This document shows positions 9,066-18,017 of a stretch of 64,000 bases of DNA, one piece after another (the first letter of the stretch is position 1; each line of letters starts with the position of its first letter). The notes under the pieces are model-generated. The model saw only the letters and a list, made by a program, of their open reading frames with translations. It did not search any database and was not told the DNA's origin. A program made the translations under genes and the position numbers. The DNA lies in the NCBI RefSeq assembly GCF_004364325.1, contig NZ_SOCP01000027.1:1-64000 (forward strand). Direction: 5' to 3'. The DNA is from Actinophytocola oryzae. Its GTDB lineage: Bacteria; Actinomycetota; Actinomycetes; Mycobacteriales; Pseudonocardiaceae.

Positions 9066-9890
9066 TCACAGGTTGGACCGGACGCCGGCCCGGAAGAAAC
9101 GCTGGAACGCGAAGAACACGACCACGGTCGGCACGGAGACGAGCAGCGCCGCCGCCATCAGGACCGGGGGACTCGCCGCCGTGCCGTCGGTCTGCAGCCG
9201 CGCGAGCGCGGCCATCACCGGCTGCACCTGCGGCGAGATCGTCAGCGTGATGCCGAAGAAGAGCTCGTTCCACACCCAGACGAACTGGAACACGAACGCC
9301 GCCGCCATCGCGGGCCTGGCCAGCGGCAGGTGGATCGATGCGAACATCCGCGACCAGCTCGCACCGTCGAGGCGCGCCGCCTCGACGAGCTCCGGCGGCA
9401 TGGTCACCAGGAAGTTGCGCACCACGAAGAACGCGAACGGGACGCAGATCGCGATGTAGACGACCGTGAGCACCGTCCAGGTGTCGTACAGCTCGACCGC
9501 CACCGCGCCGAGGAACAGCGGCCTGGCGAACACCTGCAGCGGCAGCAGGGTCCCGGCGTAGACGAACCAGAACCACAGCACGGGCCGCCGGATCGGCATG
9601 ATCGTCACCGCGAACGCGGCGAGCGTGGCGACCAGCACGGCGACGCCCGCGCAGAAGATCGCGTAGTACAGGCTGTTGCGCATCGACGGGCCGAACCCGC
9701 CTACCTCCCACGCGGTCGCGACGTTGTCGAACAACGCGAAGCTGTGGGGCAGCCACAGCGGCGTCCCGGTGTAGTCCTCGGTCGCGGTCATCGCGTTCAC
9801 GACGAGGAGGTAGGCCGGCACCAGCCAGAGCAGGGCCAGGACGACCAACGTCACGCCGCGCGCCCACGCCCCGAACGTCGAACGCCTCAT
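9066..9890 (-). CDS. Carbohydrate ABC importer permease (MalG type)
   Basis: A 274-residue inner-membrane permease with six hydrophobic segments. The cytoplasmic EAA loop reads PPELVEAARLDGASWSRMF, the contact site for the ATPase. Residues 15-35 (LVVLALLWLVPAYLLVV) form the first membrane helix. Its ATG overlaps the upstream permease stop by four bases (ATGA). It forms, with the MalF-type permease and the lipoprotein, a CUT1-type sugar importer. No ATPase gene is present here; actinomycetes often serve such operons with a shared MsiK ATPase encoded elsewhere. Confidence 0.92.
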   Translation of the reverse strand: MRRSTFGAWARGVTLVVLALLWLVPAYLLVVNAMTATEDYTGTPLWLPHSFALFDNVATAWEVGGFGPSMRNSLYYAIFCAGVAVLVATLAAFAVTIMPIRRPVLWFWFVYAGTLLPLQVFARPLFLGAVAVELYDTWTVLTVVYIAICVPFAFFVVRNFLVTMPPELVEAARLDGASWSRMFASIHLPLARPAMAAAFVFQFVWVWNELFFGITLTISPQVQPVMAALARLQTDGTAASPPVLMAAALLVSVPTVVVFFAFQRFFRAGVRSNL

Positions 9891-10810
9891 CGGGGGCTCC
9901 TCAACTGCGAGCGCAGGTAGATCCACGAGCTGAGCAGGACGATGACGGTCAGCACGACCGCGAGGGCCGCGCCCGTCCCGGGGTTGTTCAGCAGGAAGGT
10001 CTCGCGGTACATCGACAGGGCGAGGGTTTCCGAGCTGCGGGCCGGTCCGCCCGCGGTGAGGACCCAGACCACGTCGAAGGCACGCAGCGCGTTGGCGAGG
10101 GTGATGCCGACGACCACCGCGGTCGCGGCGCGCAGCTGGGGGAAGGTCACGTACCAGAACCGCCGCCAGCCGACGGCGCCGTCCAGCGCGGCGGCCTCCA
10201 GCGTGTCGGGCGGTACCGCCCGCAGGCCGACGAGGAAGAGGATCACCGCGACGCCGGTGCTCTGCCACGTGTTCACCAGGATGGCGCTGATGGTGTTCAA
10301 CGGCCATTCCAGAAGCCACGACTGCCGCCACCCGTCGAGCCCGAGCCCGCCGAGCGCGGAGTTCACCGCCCCGTCGGTGCGCAGCAGGAACGAGCCGATC
10401 ACGGCGACCGCGGAGCCGGACAGCGCGTAAGGCAGCACGACCGCGAACTGAGCGACCCGACCCCACCGCGCGGTCGAGGTCAGCACCGCGACCGCGAGCC
10501 CGACCCCGACCGGCAGCAGGAGCGAGCCGACCACCCAGATCAGCGTGTTGAGCAGCGACCTCGCGAGGACCTCGTCGGCGTAGATGTTCCGGTACCCGTC
10601 CACGCCGGCGAACTCCGCGGCGGCCGTGTCGCCGAACAGGCTGCGCCACACGGTGACGCCCATGGGCACCAGGAGGACGACGGCCACGAGGCCGACCGCG
10701 AGGAACAGGTAGGCGGCGGTGGTGGCGCGGGGAACCGCGAGCCCCGCCCGCCCGTCCCGAGGGCGGGTCGGCGGTTTCGTCGTCTTCCGCGTCAGGACGG
10801 CGGAGCTCAC
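9887..10810 (-). CDS. Carbohydrate ABC importer permease (MalF type)
   Basis: A 307-residue permease from a GTG at 10810 that overlaps the binding-protein stop (GTGA). A basic cytoplasmic N-terminus (LTRKTTKPPTRPRDGR) precedes the first membrane helix. The EAA loop is PPDTLEAAALDGAVGWRRF, and FDVVWVLTAGGPARSSETL is the conserved end region of MalF-type sugar permeases. It pairs with the MalG-type permease immediately downstream. Confidence 0.92.
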   Translation of the reverse strand: MSSAVLTRKTTKPPTRPRDGRAGLAVPRATTAAYLFLAVGLVAVVLLVPMGVTVWRSLFGDTAAAEFAGVDGYRNIYADEVLARSLLNTLIWVVGSLLLPVGVGLAVAVLTSTARWGRVAQFAVVLPYALSGSAVAVIGSFLLRTDGAVNSALGGLGLDGWRQSWLLEWPLNTISAILVNTWQSTGVAVILFLVGLRAVPPDTLEAAALDGAVGWRRFWYVTFPQLRAATAVVVGITLANALRAFDVVWVLTAGGPARSSETLALSMYRETFLLNNPGTGAALAVVLTVIVLLSSWIYLRSQLRSPR

Positions 10811-12075
10811 CGTCCTTCGTCCTCCCACGCGGCCCATTCGGTCCTGGCGCGGTCCTGCATCTTCGACAGCAGGCCGTCGATGTCGCCCGGGTGCACCATG
10901 AACCCGCCGAGATCCTGCACGTTGCCCTCGACGAGGGCGGGCGGGCTCGCTTCCCAGTACCTGTTGAGCAGCACGGGGTCGGCCGTCGCGATCTGCTCCC
11001 TGACCGAGGCGAGCACCGCGTCGTCGGGGACCACGTCGGGGTTGGGTGAGTTGTCGCCGATCTGTTCCGCCCACACCTCCTGGACCTCGGGGGACAGCCA
11101 GTGCCGCAGCTGCTCGACCGCCGCGTCCCGGTTCGGCGCGTTCGCCGGGACGGCGAGCACGCCGCCCTCGACGAAGACCGACTGCGTGCCGCCCGGCTCG
11201 ACCGTTGGCAGCAGGAACGCGCCGTAGTCCTTGCCCGGCACCAGCTTCGCCGTCTTCATGACGCCGTTCTGCCACGTGCCGGCGGTCAGGTGGGCCAGCT
11301 TGCCGGTTCTCATCAACGCGGCGGCGTCGCTCATGGCCGAGTCGGCCGGTGTCATCCACCCCGCGTCGATCCACCGCTTCCAGATCGTCATGGCCTCGTG
11401 GACCGTGGGATCGGTGTAGGACGCCTTGCCGGTGGCGAGCTTCTCGTAGAAGGCGGGATCCTGTTTGGCGACGAGGTCCTGGAACGGGATGAGCGGCGTC
11501 CAGCCGTCGGACTGCCCCGACCACATGGGGGTCACCCCGTTACCCTCGAGCACCTGTGCGTTGTGCTCGAACTCGGCGAACGTGGTCGGTGGCTTGAGCT
11601 TGTACTTTTCATACAACGGGATGCTGTAGAAGACGACCCAGTTGGACTGGTACGCGGGCAGCCCGTAGACCTTGCCGTCGTACTCGTACGCCTCGCGCAG
11701 CCGCGGGTCGACCCACCCGTTCTTCTCGGCCTGTTCCCACACCTCGGTGAGGTCGGTCAGATGGCCGTCGCGCGCGATGTCCTGGAGGCGGTAGCCGCTC
11801 CACCACTTGATGATGTCGGTGATGCTCGACGTCGGCAGCGCCGTGCGGACCTGCTGCTCGTAGTTGGTGGTCAGGGGGATGGCCCGCGGCTCGAACCCCC
11901 GCCCGGTGGTCTCGGCCAGCTTGTCGCCCACCGTGACGAACGCGCCCTCCCAGTAGGAGTTGTCGCTGTACACGGTGAGCGGGCCGTCGGCGCTGGAGCC
12001 TCCGCTCGACGGACTGGAACAGGCGGTGGCCACCAGGGCGAGGGCGGCGATAGCGGCGATGCGCTTGTCGTGCAC
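10807..12075 (-). CDS. Sugar-binding lipoprotein of ABC importer
   Basis: A 422-residue extracellular solute-binding protein (family 1). The signal peptide ends in the lipobox VATACSS, so Cys near residue 19 would be lipidated and the protein anchored outside the membrane. Motifs include YEYDGKVYGLPAY, typical of the oligosaccharide-binding group, and WWSGYRLQDIARDG. The GTG at 12075, with AAGGAG upstream, was chosen because it gives a short n-region (VHDKR) before the hydrophobic core; a frame to 12117 would run through the operator. It is the first gene of the importer operon and the operator at 12103-12116 sits in its promoter, so LacI control is likely. Confidence 0.92.
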   Translation of the reverse strand: MHDKRIAAIAALALVATACSSPSSGGSSADGPLTVYSDNSYWEGAFVTVGDKLAETTGRGFEPRAIPLTTNYEQQVRTALPTSSITDIIKWWSGYRLQDIARDGHLTDLTEVWEQAEKNGWVDPRLREAYEYDGKVYGLPAYQSNWVVFYSIPLYEKYKLKPPTTFAEFEHNAQVLEGNGVTPMWSGQSDGWTPLIPFQDLVAKQDPAFYEKLATGKASYTDPTVHEAMTIWKRWIDAGWMTPADSAMSDAAALMRTGKLAHLTAGTWQNGVMKTAKLVPGKDYGAFLLPTVEPGGTQSVFVEGGVLAVPANAPNRDAAVEQLRHWLSPEVQEVWAEQIGDNSPNPDVVPDDAVLASVREQIATADPVLLNRYWEASPPALVEGNVQDLGGFMVHPGDIDGLLSKMQDRARTEWAAWEDEGR

Positions 12076-12102
12076 GACGTCACACTCCTTCGGGCGCGTG
12101 GA

Positions 12103-12116
12103 TGGTAACGATACCA
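12103..12116. promoter_or_regulatory. LacI-family operator 1
   Basis: TGGTAACGATACCA, an almost perfect palindrome extending to GATGGTA...TACCATC at 12101-12118. It lies just upstream of the importer operon start and matches the second site at 12194-12207 in the shared consensus TGRTATCGTTAYCA (read on the minus strand), the form expected for LacI/GalR proteins. Confidence 0.85.
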
Positions 12117-12193
12117 TCTGTCAAGTAACCCTCTGAGGAGCAAAATTCCCTGTCTGATCGCATTGTTGGTGGTGAGATCGATTCGGCATGCGG

Positions 12194-12207
12194 TGATATC
12201 GTTATCA
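12194..12207. promoter_or_regulatory. LacI-family operator 2
   Basis: TGATATCGTTATCA, a palindrome with arms TGATA/TATCA, 27 bases upstream of the LacI gene start. It matches operator 1 at 10 of 14 positions read directly and 12 of 14 read in the opposite orientation. The centres are about 91 bases apart, so a dimer or tetramer could control the importer and its own gene. Confidence 0.8.
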
Positions 12208-12233
12208 ATACGATCGAGGCCGAAGGAGACGCG

Positions 12234-13268
12234 GTGGCACCCGAGGAAGGCTCGTCGCGTACTCCGCGGCCGAGGATGGCCGACGTGGCCCGGCTCGCGG
12301 GCGTGAGCCCGATGACCGTCTCGCGGGTGCTCAAGGACCCGTCGAAGGTGTCGCAGGACGCCGTCGGCGCCGTGCTCGACGCGGTCGAGACCCTCGGCTA
12401 CCGGCGCAACGAGAACGCCCGCAACCTGCGGCTCGGCCGGGAACGTGGGCTCATCGGCCTGATCGTCACCAACCTGACGAACCCGTTCTACGCCCAGCTC
12501 GCGGTCGGGGTGGAGTCCTTCGCGGGTGAGCTCGGCATGCGGGTGATCATCGGCAACTCGGCGGGCTCGGTGGCCAAGGAACGCCAGCTGGTCCACGACT
12601 TCGCCTCGCGAGGGCTGGGTGGCATCGTCGCCGCGCCGTGCAGCAGCGACCACCGGCACTTCGAGCCCAGCCTGCTCGCCGCGATGCCGGTGGTGTTCGT
12701 CGCGAGCCCCGGTCTCAAGGTCGCTGTCGACGAGGTGCTGCTCGACGACTTCGGCGGCACGTGGGAGATCGTCCGCCGCCTGGTGGACAAGGGGCACCGC
12801 AAGATCGCCTTCGTCGGGTTCTCCGGCGCGATGTGGACCGGCTCGGAGCGCTTCCGCGGCTACTGCATGGCGCTGGAGGAGGCCGGGATCCCCATCGACC
12901 CCCGGTACGTCGCCCGTCAGCCGGGCGACGAGCAGGCCGCAGCCGCCACGATCACCCGCGAGCTGCTCGACCTCGACGACCCGCCCACCGCGGTGTTCGC
13001 GGCGAACAACCGCAACACGGTCGGCGCCTACCGCACGATCGTCGAACGCGGCGCCGACGTCGAACTGGCCGGGTTCGACGACTTCGAGCTGGCCGACCTG
13101 CTGGCCCGACCCGTCACGGTCGTCCGCTACGACGCACACGAACTGGGCCGCTCGGCCGCGCGGATACTCCACGAACGCGGCGAGAACCCCCACGTCGACG
13201 ACCGTTTCGGCGTGCGGCGGCTGGTGCTGCCCACCGAGGTCGTCGAGCACGGAGCCGTGCGGCGCTGA
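12234..13268 (+). CDS. LacI-family regulator
   Basis: A 344-residue protein. The N-terminal HTH (residues 15-60) reads MADVARLAGVSPMTVSRVL, and the hinge helix region is NARNLRLGRERG. The periplasmic-binding-protein-like effector domain follows (IGLIVTNLTNPFYAQLAVGV; GHRKIAFVGFSG; PTAVFAANNRNTVGAY; LAGFDDFELADLL). It starts at GTG 12234. Placed divergently from the sugar importer with two matching operators between, it very probably represses import until a sugar or sugar phosphate is bound. Confidence 0.93.
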   Translation: MAPEEGSSRTPRPRMADVARLAGVSPMTVSRVLKDPSKVSQDAVGAVLDAVETLGYRRNENARNLRLGRERGLIGLIVTNLTNPFYAQLAVGVESFAGELGMRVIIGNSAGSVAKERQLVHDFASRGLGGIVAAPCSSDHRHFEPSLLAAMPVVFVASPGLKVAVDEVLLDDFGGTWEIVRRLVDKGHRKIAFVGFSGAMWTGSERFRGYCMALEEAGIPIDPRYVARQPGDEQAAAATITRELLDLDDPPTAVFAANNRNTVGAYRTIVERGADVELAGFDDFELADLLARPVTVVRYDAHELGRSAARILHERGENPHVDDRFGVRRLVLPTEVVEHGAVRR

Positions 13269-13275
13269 GCCGGCG

Positions 13276-14110
13276 TCAGCGTCCTGCCGGCCACAGCCCC
13301 ACCGCGCCGGCGAACCGGGCCCTGGTGCCCAGGTCCTCCTCGATGCGCGGCATCTCGTTCCACTTCGCGGTGCGTTCGCCGCGGGTCAGCGAGCCGACCT
13401 TGACCCCGTCGGCACCCCAACCGACCGCCAGGTGGGCGATGGTGACGTCCTCCGTCTCGCCGGAGCGGGTCGAGACGACGGCGGTGAGACCGTGGGCCCG
13501 CGCCGCCTCCCTGGCCGCGTCGGTGACGAGGAAGTCGTCGCCGACGACCTGCACCCGCGAGCCGATCTCGGTGACGAGCATGGCCATGCCCTCGGCGTCG
13601 TCCTCGGCGAACGGGTCCTCGATGGACACGATCGGGAACCGGTGGGTCCACCCGACGAGCCGGGCGCACCACCGGTCCCTGGTCAGGGTCGCGCCGTCGT
13701 GCCGGAGGGGGTAGCCGCCGTCGGTCGCCAGCTGGGTGGCGGCCACGTCGATCGCGATACCGACCTCGGTGCCGGACCGCAGGCCGGTGGTGTCGCCACT
13801 CGCCACCACGCAGGTGGATCTCGGAGACCCAGTCCAGGGTCTCGGCGAACGACGACGCGCCGAACGGGACCACGAGCAGGTCCTGCAGGTCGATGCGTCC
13901 GGCCGCGTGCGCACCGCCGCCGAACACCTGCACCTCCGGTGTCGGGAGCCGGTCCGCCCCGGGGTCCAGAAGTGTCCACAGTGGCCGGTCGGTCGCGTCG
14001 GCCGCCGCGGCGACCGCCATCGATGTGGCGACGACCTCCACGGTGGGCACACCGCGGGAGTCCCACCGCCGATGCCCCCGGACGGCGACGATCTCGGTCC
14101 GGTCACCCAC
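13276..14110 (-). pseudogene. Degenerate enolase paralog
   Basis: The first half, from GTG 14110, reads EIVAVRGHRRWDSRGVPTVE, then jumps to LPTPEVQVFGGGAHAAGRID and LLVVPFGASSFAETL, which are enolase N-domain and early barrel motifs. About 90 residues, including the substrate loop SGASTG and the catalytic His region, are missing. Near 13800 the frame breaks. The C-terminal half continues in a second frame with IVSIEDPFAEDD, QVVGDDFLVTD, SGETEDVTIAHLAVGW and GVKVGSLTRGERTAKWNEM, the classical enolase end. A functional enolase needs both parts, so this is a broken secondary enolase or enolase-like synthase. Its GTG overlaps the upstream fusion gene stop by eight bases. Confidence 0.85.
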
Positions 14111-17100
14111 GGGGCCTTCTCGCGTCGAGGGCCGCGAGCCACCGGCGGCACGCGGTGTCGAGACCCGGCGCCGGTTCGACGACGCCGGCCAACGCGGTGG
14201 CACGGACGAACTCCTGGTCCGCCGGATCCGTCAGGTACTCGACGGGCGACAGTCCGTCGACTCGGGCGAGGCCGAGTGCCGGCAGGATCCGGGCCGCCCG
14301 CCCGTCCACGTCATCGGGCGGTTCCCATGCGACACCGGCGAGGTAGGCCGCCGCGAACCGGCCGGCGGCGGCGACCAGCCGCCCGGCCGTCGCGGCCCCG
14401 GCGATCACGGCCTTCAGCAGCAGGTGGTTCACGCAGAACGCCACGTCGAACGCGGGGTCGCCCGGCGAGGCGCACTCGGCGTCCACGAGCACCGGACCAT
14501 CCGCACCCACCAGCACGTTCTTCGGGCTCACGTCACCGTGGACGAGGGTCACCGCCGAGGCGGCGAGGTCGTCGGCGATCGCCAGCAGGCGGTCGGCCAC
14601 CTCGCCGTGCCGTGCCGCGGTGGCGCGCAGGTACGGCGCGATCCGCAGCGCCTCGAACAGGGGCCGCGCGTCCGACCACTCCGCACGGTCGTGGTCCACC
14701 GCGCCGGCGTGCAGCCGCACCAGCCGTTCGCCCAGCAGGCGCGCCGTCGAGTCGTCGACCTCGCCGGCCAGGAGCCGGCTCTTCCACACCCGCGCGTCGA
14801 TCCACTCGAGGACGAGCACCCCCCGCTCCTCGTCGAACGCCAGCACGTGTCCCGCCGCGGCGGGGTCGATGGTCGCGGCCAGCCGCAGCCACGCCGCCTC
14901 CCTGCCCGCACGCGCGGTCGAGACGCGCCAGTCGCGGGCGACCTTCAGCTTCGACAGCGCTCGCTTCACGCACACGGGGCCCGAAGGCAGCTCCACCCGC
15001 CAGACGTCCGAGGACACACCGCCAGTCACCGGGACCCCCAGCACCGGGCCGGCCGGGTCACCCAGGCCGTGCGCGTCCAGTGCCTCGGCGAGCGGCCGGG
15101 GGAGCGGCCGGGCCGAGTCGTCCGCCTCGATGGTGGCGTGGTGGAGCATCGCGGTGGACAGCGTGCTTCCCGACACCAGCAGGTAGCAGTTCCCGTTGAA
15201 GAAGCTCGCCTTGCGGGCCGGCGCCGCGGGGTCGCGTCCGTCGATCCCGGTCCAGTGCGCCTGGCCGAACGGGCCCTCCCACGTCACCGCGCTGATGCGG
15301 CGCAACCAGTCGACGGTCGCGGCGCCGTCGCCGAAGCGGAACCGCACCTCGGCCGACAGCCCCGGCCAGCCGTCGTAGGCGCCGGTGGACTGGTGGTCGG
15401 CGCGGTAGGTCTGGAACTCCGGCAGCGCGGAGGTGAGGCTGTCCGCGTCCTTGGGCGACAGGGCCCGCATCCAGTCCGGGGTCTCGAGCTCCGCGACGAA
15501 GAAACGCAGCATCGCGCGCTTGTGCTCGTCGTCGAGCCGCTCGCCCAGATAGTGTCCGACGTACATGAAGTCCAGGCACGTCCGCACGACCCGCTCCCCG
15601 GTGGGGGTGACGCAGCGGAAAACGCCGTCGTCGAACAGGTCGAGGACCGCCCGCTCGACGGTGTCCGCCCTGGCCCGGTGCGTGCCCGCGTGTTCGGGGT
15701 CGAGCACGTCGGCGGCGTAGCGGTAGCACCAGGCGGCCAATGCGTTGAACGACGCGAGCCGGTGCTCGTAGGAGCTGACGCACTCGAGCACGTGGTGTGC
15801 CTCGCCGTAGTCCGCGAGCGCCTCGCCGTCCGCCAGCTCCTCGTGCCGCGCCACGTGGCGCAGCAGGTGTGCGCGCACGGTGGTGTCGCCGACGACGGTG
15901 TCCAGCCAGGACCGGTCGCCGGTGTGGTCGAGGTAGGCGGCCGCCGCGGTCACCACGGCGCCGTCGTTGATGCCGTACCACATGCCGACCCCGCGCCCGG
16001 TCAGGATGTCGATGCCCCAGTGCCGGTCGGTGCCGGCGACCAGGAACGCCTCCAGCTGGCGGCGCAGTACGTCGGGATCCAGCCGCGCCAGCAGGGGAGC
16101 GACGAGGTGGAGCTCCCACAGGAAGCTGGTCGTGGCCGCGCCCTCGGTCGCCCCGGTCGTGTACGCGGTGGTGAGCGGCGCGAGGTCGCTCGTCCAGATC
16201 GCCTGGCCACCGGTGGCGAACCGGGCCCTCGGTCCAGTGGGCGCGGGGGTCCGCCTGCCGTGCAGGAGCGCCAGCACGCCCATGTAGTACAGCCGGTCGA
16301 GGGCGCCGTTGCCGAACCGCAGCGCGGGCAGCGAGCCGGAGAAGTGCTCGTTGCCGGGGGTGAACGCGGCGGCCCACACCCGTGACCACGTCTCCTCGGC
16401 GTCGGCGTCGTCACCGCGTGGCACGAGCCCGGGGTCGGTGCCCTGCACGCCGGTCCACGCGACCTCCTCGCCCTCGGCCGCGTCGAACGACACCACGGCG
16501 AGGCGGCCGACGTGGCTGTCCTGGCGACCCGCGAGGAAGTCCTCGTGGCGGGTGTGGACCCGGACCCGTCCGCCGTCGGGCACGAAGAACCTCGCCAGCC
16601 CGAACGTCTTGTTGTCGCCCGTGCACACGGCCCCGTGCTCGAACCGGACGTTGAGCTGGGGGACGTCCTCCGGCGGCAGGTTCCAGTAGTCGGTGAAGCT
16701 CCACGTCCGGCACAGTCCCGTGAACACCAACGCGTAGCGCCCGGCGCGGTGGAAGGTCAGCCGCTCGGTCACCGCGGTGTCACCGCTGTGCAGCCGGGTC
16801 CTGGCCGACACGACCGGATGGCGCCTGCGGATCTCCCACGGCGACACCTGGTAGGAGGTTCCGGCTGGATCCACCTCGGCGGGCCTGCCGAGGCCGTCGA
16901 GCGCGTAGAGGCGCCCGGTCGGGGTCGGCAGGCCGGTCGGCGGTGCCAGCCAGTTCTGGATGCCGGCGGGACCCCAGCAGCACTGCACCGATCCGACGAA
17001 GTTCTGCACGACCGGGAGGGCGAACCGGTCCTCCTCGGTCGGAGCGAGCCAGCGGCTGGTGAGCTCACCGAGTGGTGGGGGAGTGCCGACCCTGGCGGAC

Positions 17101-17129
17101 AGCCGATCCGGTGAGTTCACTGTGGACAC
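14103..17129 (-). CDS. Six-hairpin glycosidase-like domain fused to APH-type kinase
   Basis: A 1,008-residue protein without signal peptide, hence cytosolic. Residues 1-680 look like a beta-sandwich plus (alpha/alpha)6 glycosidase (RLTFHRAGRYALVFTG; ATGGQAIWTSDLAPLTTAY; GRGVGMWYGINDGAVVTAAA; ADHQSTGAYDGWPGLSAE; FFNGNCYLLVSG). Residues about 690-1008 form an aminoglycoside-phosphotransferase-like kinase: the nucleotide loop VTGGVSSDVWRVELP with Lys in VCVKRA, the catalytic loop LVHGDVSPKNVLV, and the metal Asp in LVDAECASPGDPAFD. Such kinases phosphorylate small alcohols and sugars, so the fusion may cleave an imported oligosaccharide and phosphorylate the product. The enolase remnant overlaps its end; the GntR at 17289 is divergent. 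Confidence 0.8.
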   Translation of the reverse strand: MSTVNSPDRLSARVGTPPPLGELTSRWLAPTEEDRFALPVVQNFVGSVQCCWGPAGIQNWLAPPTGLPTPTGRLYALDGLGRPAEVDPAGTSYQVSPWEIRRRHPVVSARTRLHSGDTAVTERLTFHRAGRYALVFTGLCRTWSFTDYWNLPPEDVPQLNVRFEHGAVCTGDNKTFGLARFFVPDGGRVRVHTRHEDFLAGRQDSHVGRLAVVSFDAAEGEEVAWTGVQGTDPGLVPRGDDADAEETWSRVWAAAFTPGNEHFSGSLPALRFGNGALDRLYYMGVLALLHGRRTPAPTGPRARFATGGQAIWTSDLAPLTTAYTTGATEGAATTSFLWELHLVAPLLARLDPDVLRRQLEAFLVAGTDRHWGIDILTGRGVGMWYGINDGAVVTAAAAYLDHTGDRSWLDTVVGDTTVRAHLLRHVARHEELADGEALADYGEAHHVLECVSSYEHRLASFNALAAWCYRYAADVLDPEHAGTHRARADTVERAVLDLFDDGVFRCVTPTGERVVRTCLDFMYVGHYLGERLDDEHKRAMLRFFVAELETPDWMRALSPKDADSLTSALPEFQTYRADHQSTGAYDGWPGLSAEVRFRFGDGAATVDWLRRISAVTWEGPFGQAHWTGIDGRDPAAPARKASFFNGNCYLLVSGSTLSTAMLHHATIEADDSARPLPRPLAEALDAHGLGDPAGPVLGVPVTGGVSSDVWRVELPSGPVCVKRALSKLKVARDWRVSTARAGREAAWLRLAATIDPAAAGHVLAFDEERGVLVLEWIDARVWKSRLLAGEVDDSTARLLGERLVRLHAGAVDHDRAEWSDARPLFEALRIAPYLRATAARHGEVADRLLAIADDLAASAVTLVHGDVSPKNVLVGADGPVLVDAECASPGDPAFDVAFCVNHLLLKAVIAGAATAGRLVAAAGRFAAAYLAGVAWEPPDDVDGRAARILPALGLARVDGLSPVEYLTDPADQEFVRATALAGVVEPAPGLDTACRRWLAALDARRPRG

Positions 17130-17272
17130 CCCTCAGAACGTGGTGCCGCGGCGCGGCACGAGGTCGGCGTGCGGCGTGGCCTCGCCGGTCCGGGCAGCAT
17201 CTCCGCCGCGGGTGGTCGAGGAGCACGGGCGCTCCAGGCGTCGGGGGAAGGGCTGGTGCTGGCTGGTGGCGA

Positions 17273-17290
17273 ATACTAATATACTAGTAT
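17273..17290. promoter_or_regulatory. GntR operator overlapping the start codon
   Basis: ATACTAATATACTAGTAT contains the perfect 10-base palindrome ATACTAGTAT at 17281-17290 and a second ATACTA eight bases earlier. The GntR ATG begins at 17289, inside the palindrome, so the bound regulator would cover its own start codon and the region of the divergent fusion gene promoter. Confidence 0.65.
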
Positions 17291-18002
17291 GGCGACTTCC
17301 CAACCGATCAACCGCGGACTTCGTGGCGATCTGGCTCGCAACCAGGTCTACGAGGTACTGCGGGAACAGATCGTGTCGCTGCGTCTCCTGCCGGGTGAGC
17401 GCGTGTCCGACGCCGCGATCGCCACGAGCCTCGGTGTCAGCCGCACCCCGGTTCGCGAAGCCGTGCTGCAGCTGGAGGACGAGGGACTGCTCCGGGTCGT
17501 GCCGCAGCTCGGCACGTTCGTCGCCCGCATCAGCGTGGCGGCCGTGCACGACGCCCAGTTCGTCCGCGAGGCACTCGAGACCGCCGCGCTCGCGCGTGCC
17601 ATGGGCAACGTCACCGAGCACGACGCCGACCGGCTCACCGCCAACATCGCCGAGCAGCGGCGTGCGGAGGCGGCGGGCGACAACGAACGGTTCTACCGGC
17701 TCGACCAGGAGTTCCACCGGCTCATCATGGAGCTGAGCGGGCATCCCAGGGCCTGGCGGATCACGCAGCGGATCCGCGCCGACATGGACCGGGTCCGGCG
17801 GCTGAGCCTGCCGGAGCCCGCCGTGCTGTCGCACCTGATCGACCAGCACGAGGTCATCGCCGTCGGGCTGATCGACGGCGACCGCGAGAAGTCCGAGGCC
17901 ATGCTGCGTGACCACGTCCGGCTGGTCGCGGTGACGCTGCCGCGGCTCATGGCGCGGTACCCCGACTACTTCGAGGAGTCGTCCGGACCGGACGCACCCT
18001 GA
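17289..18002 (+). CDS. GntR-family (FadR/FCD) regulator
   Basis: A 237-residue regulator. The winged helix (residues 15-85) reads NQVYEVLREQIVSLRLLPG, ATSLGVSRTPVREA and VVPQLGTFVARI. The FCD domain includes FVREALETAALARAM, FYRLDQEFHRLI and HEVIAVGLIDGD. It closely resembles the regulator at 7672, so the two probably arose by duplication and may sense related sugar acids. The ATG lies inside a palindrome and no ribosome site is near it, which suggests a leaderless transcript. It precedes the secreted amylase-like gene by 15 bases and faces the glycosidase-kinase fusion. Confidence 0.9.
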   Translation: MATSQPINRGLRGDLARNQVYEVLREQIVSLRLLPGERVSDAAIATSLGVSRTPVREAVLQLEDEGLLRVVPQLGTFVARISVAAVHDAQFVREALETAALARAMGNVTEHDADRLTANIAEQRRAEAAGDNERFYRLDQEFHRLIMELSGHPRAWRITQRIRADMDRVRRLSLPEPAVLSHLIDQHEVIAVGLIDGDREKSEAMLRDHVRLVAVTLPRLMARYPDYFEESSGPDAP

Positions 18003-18017
18003 CCTCCAGGAGGACCC

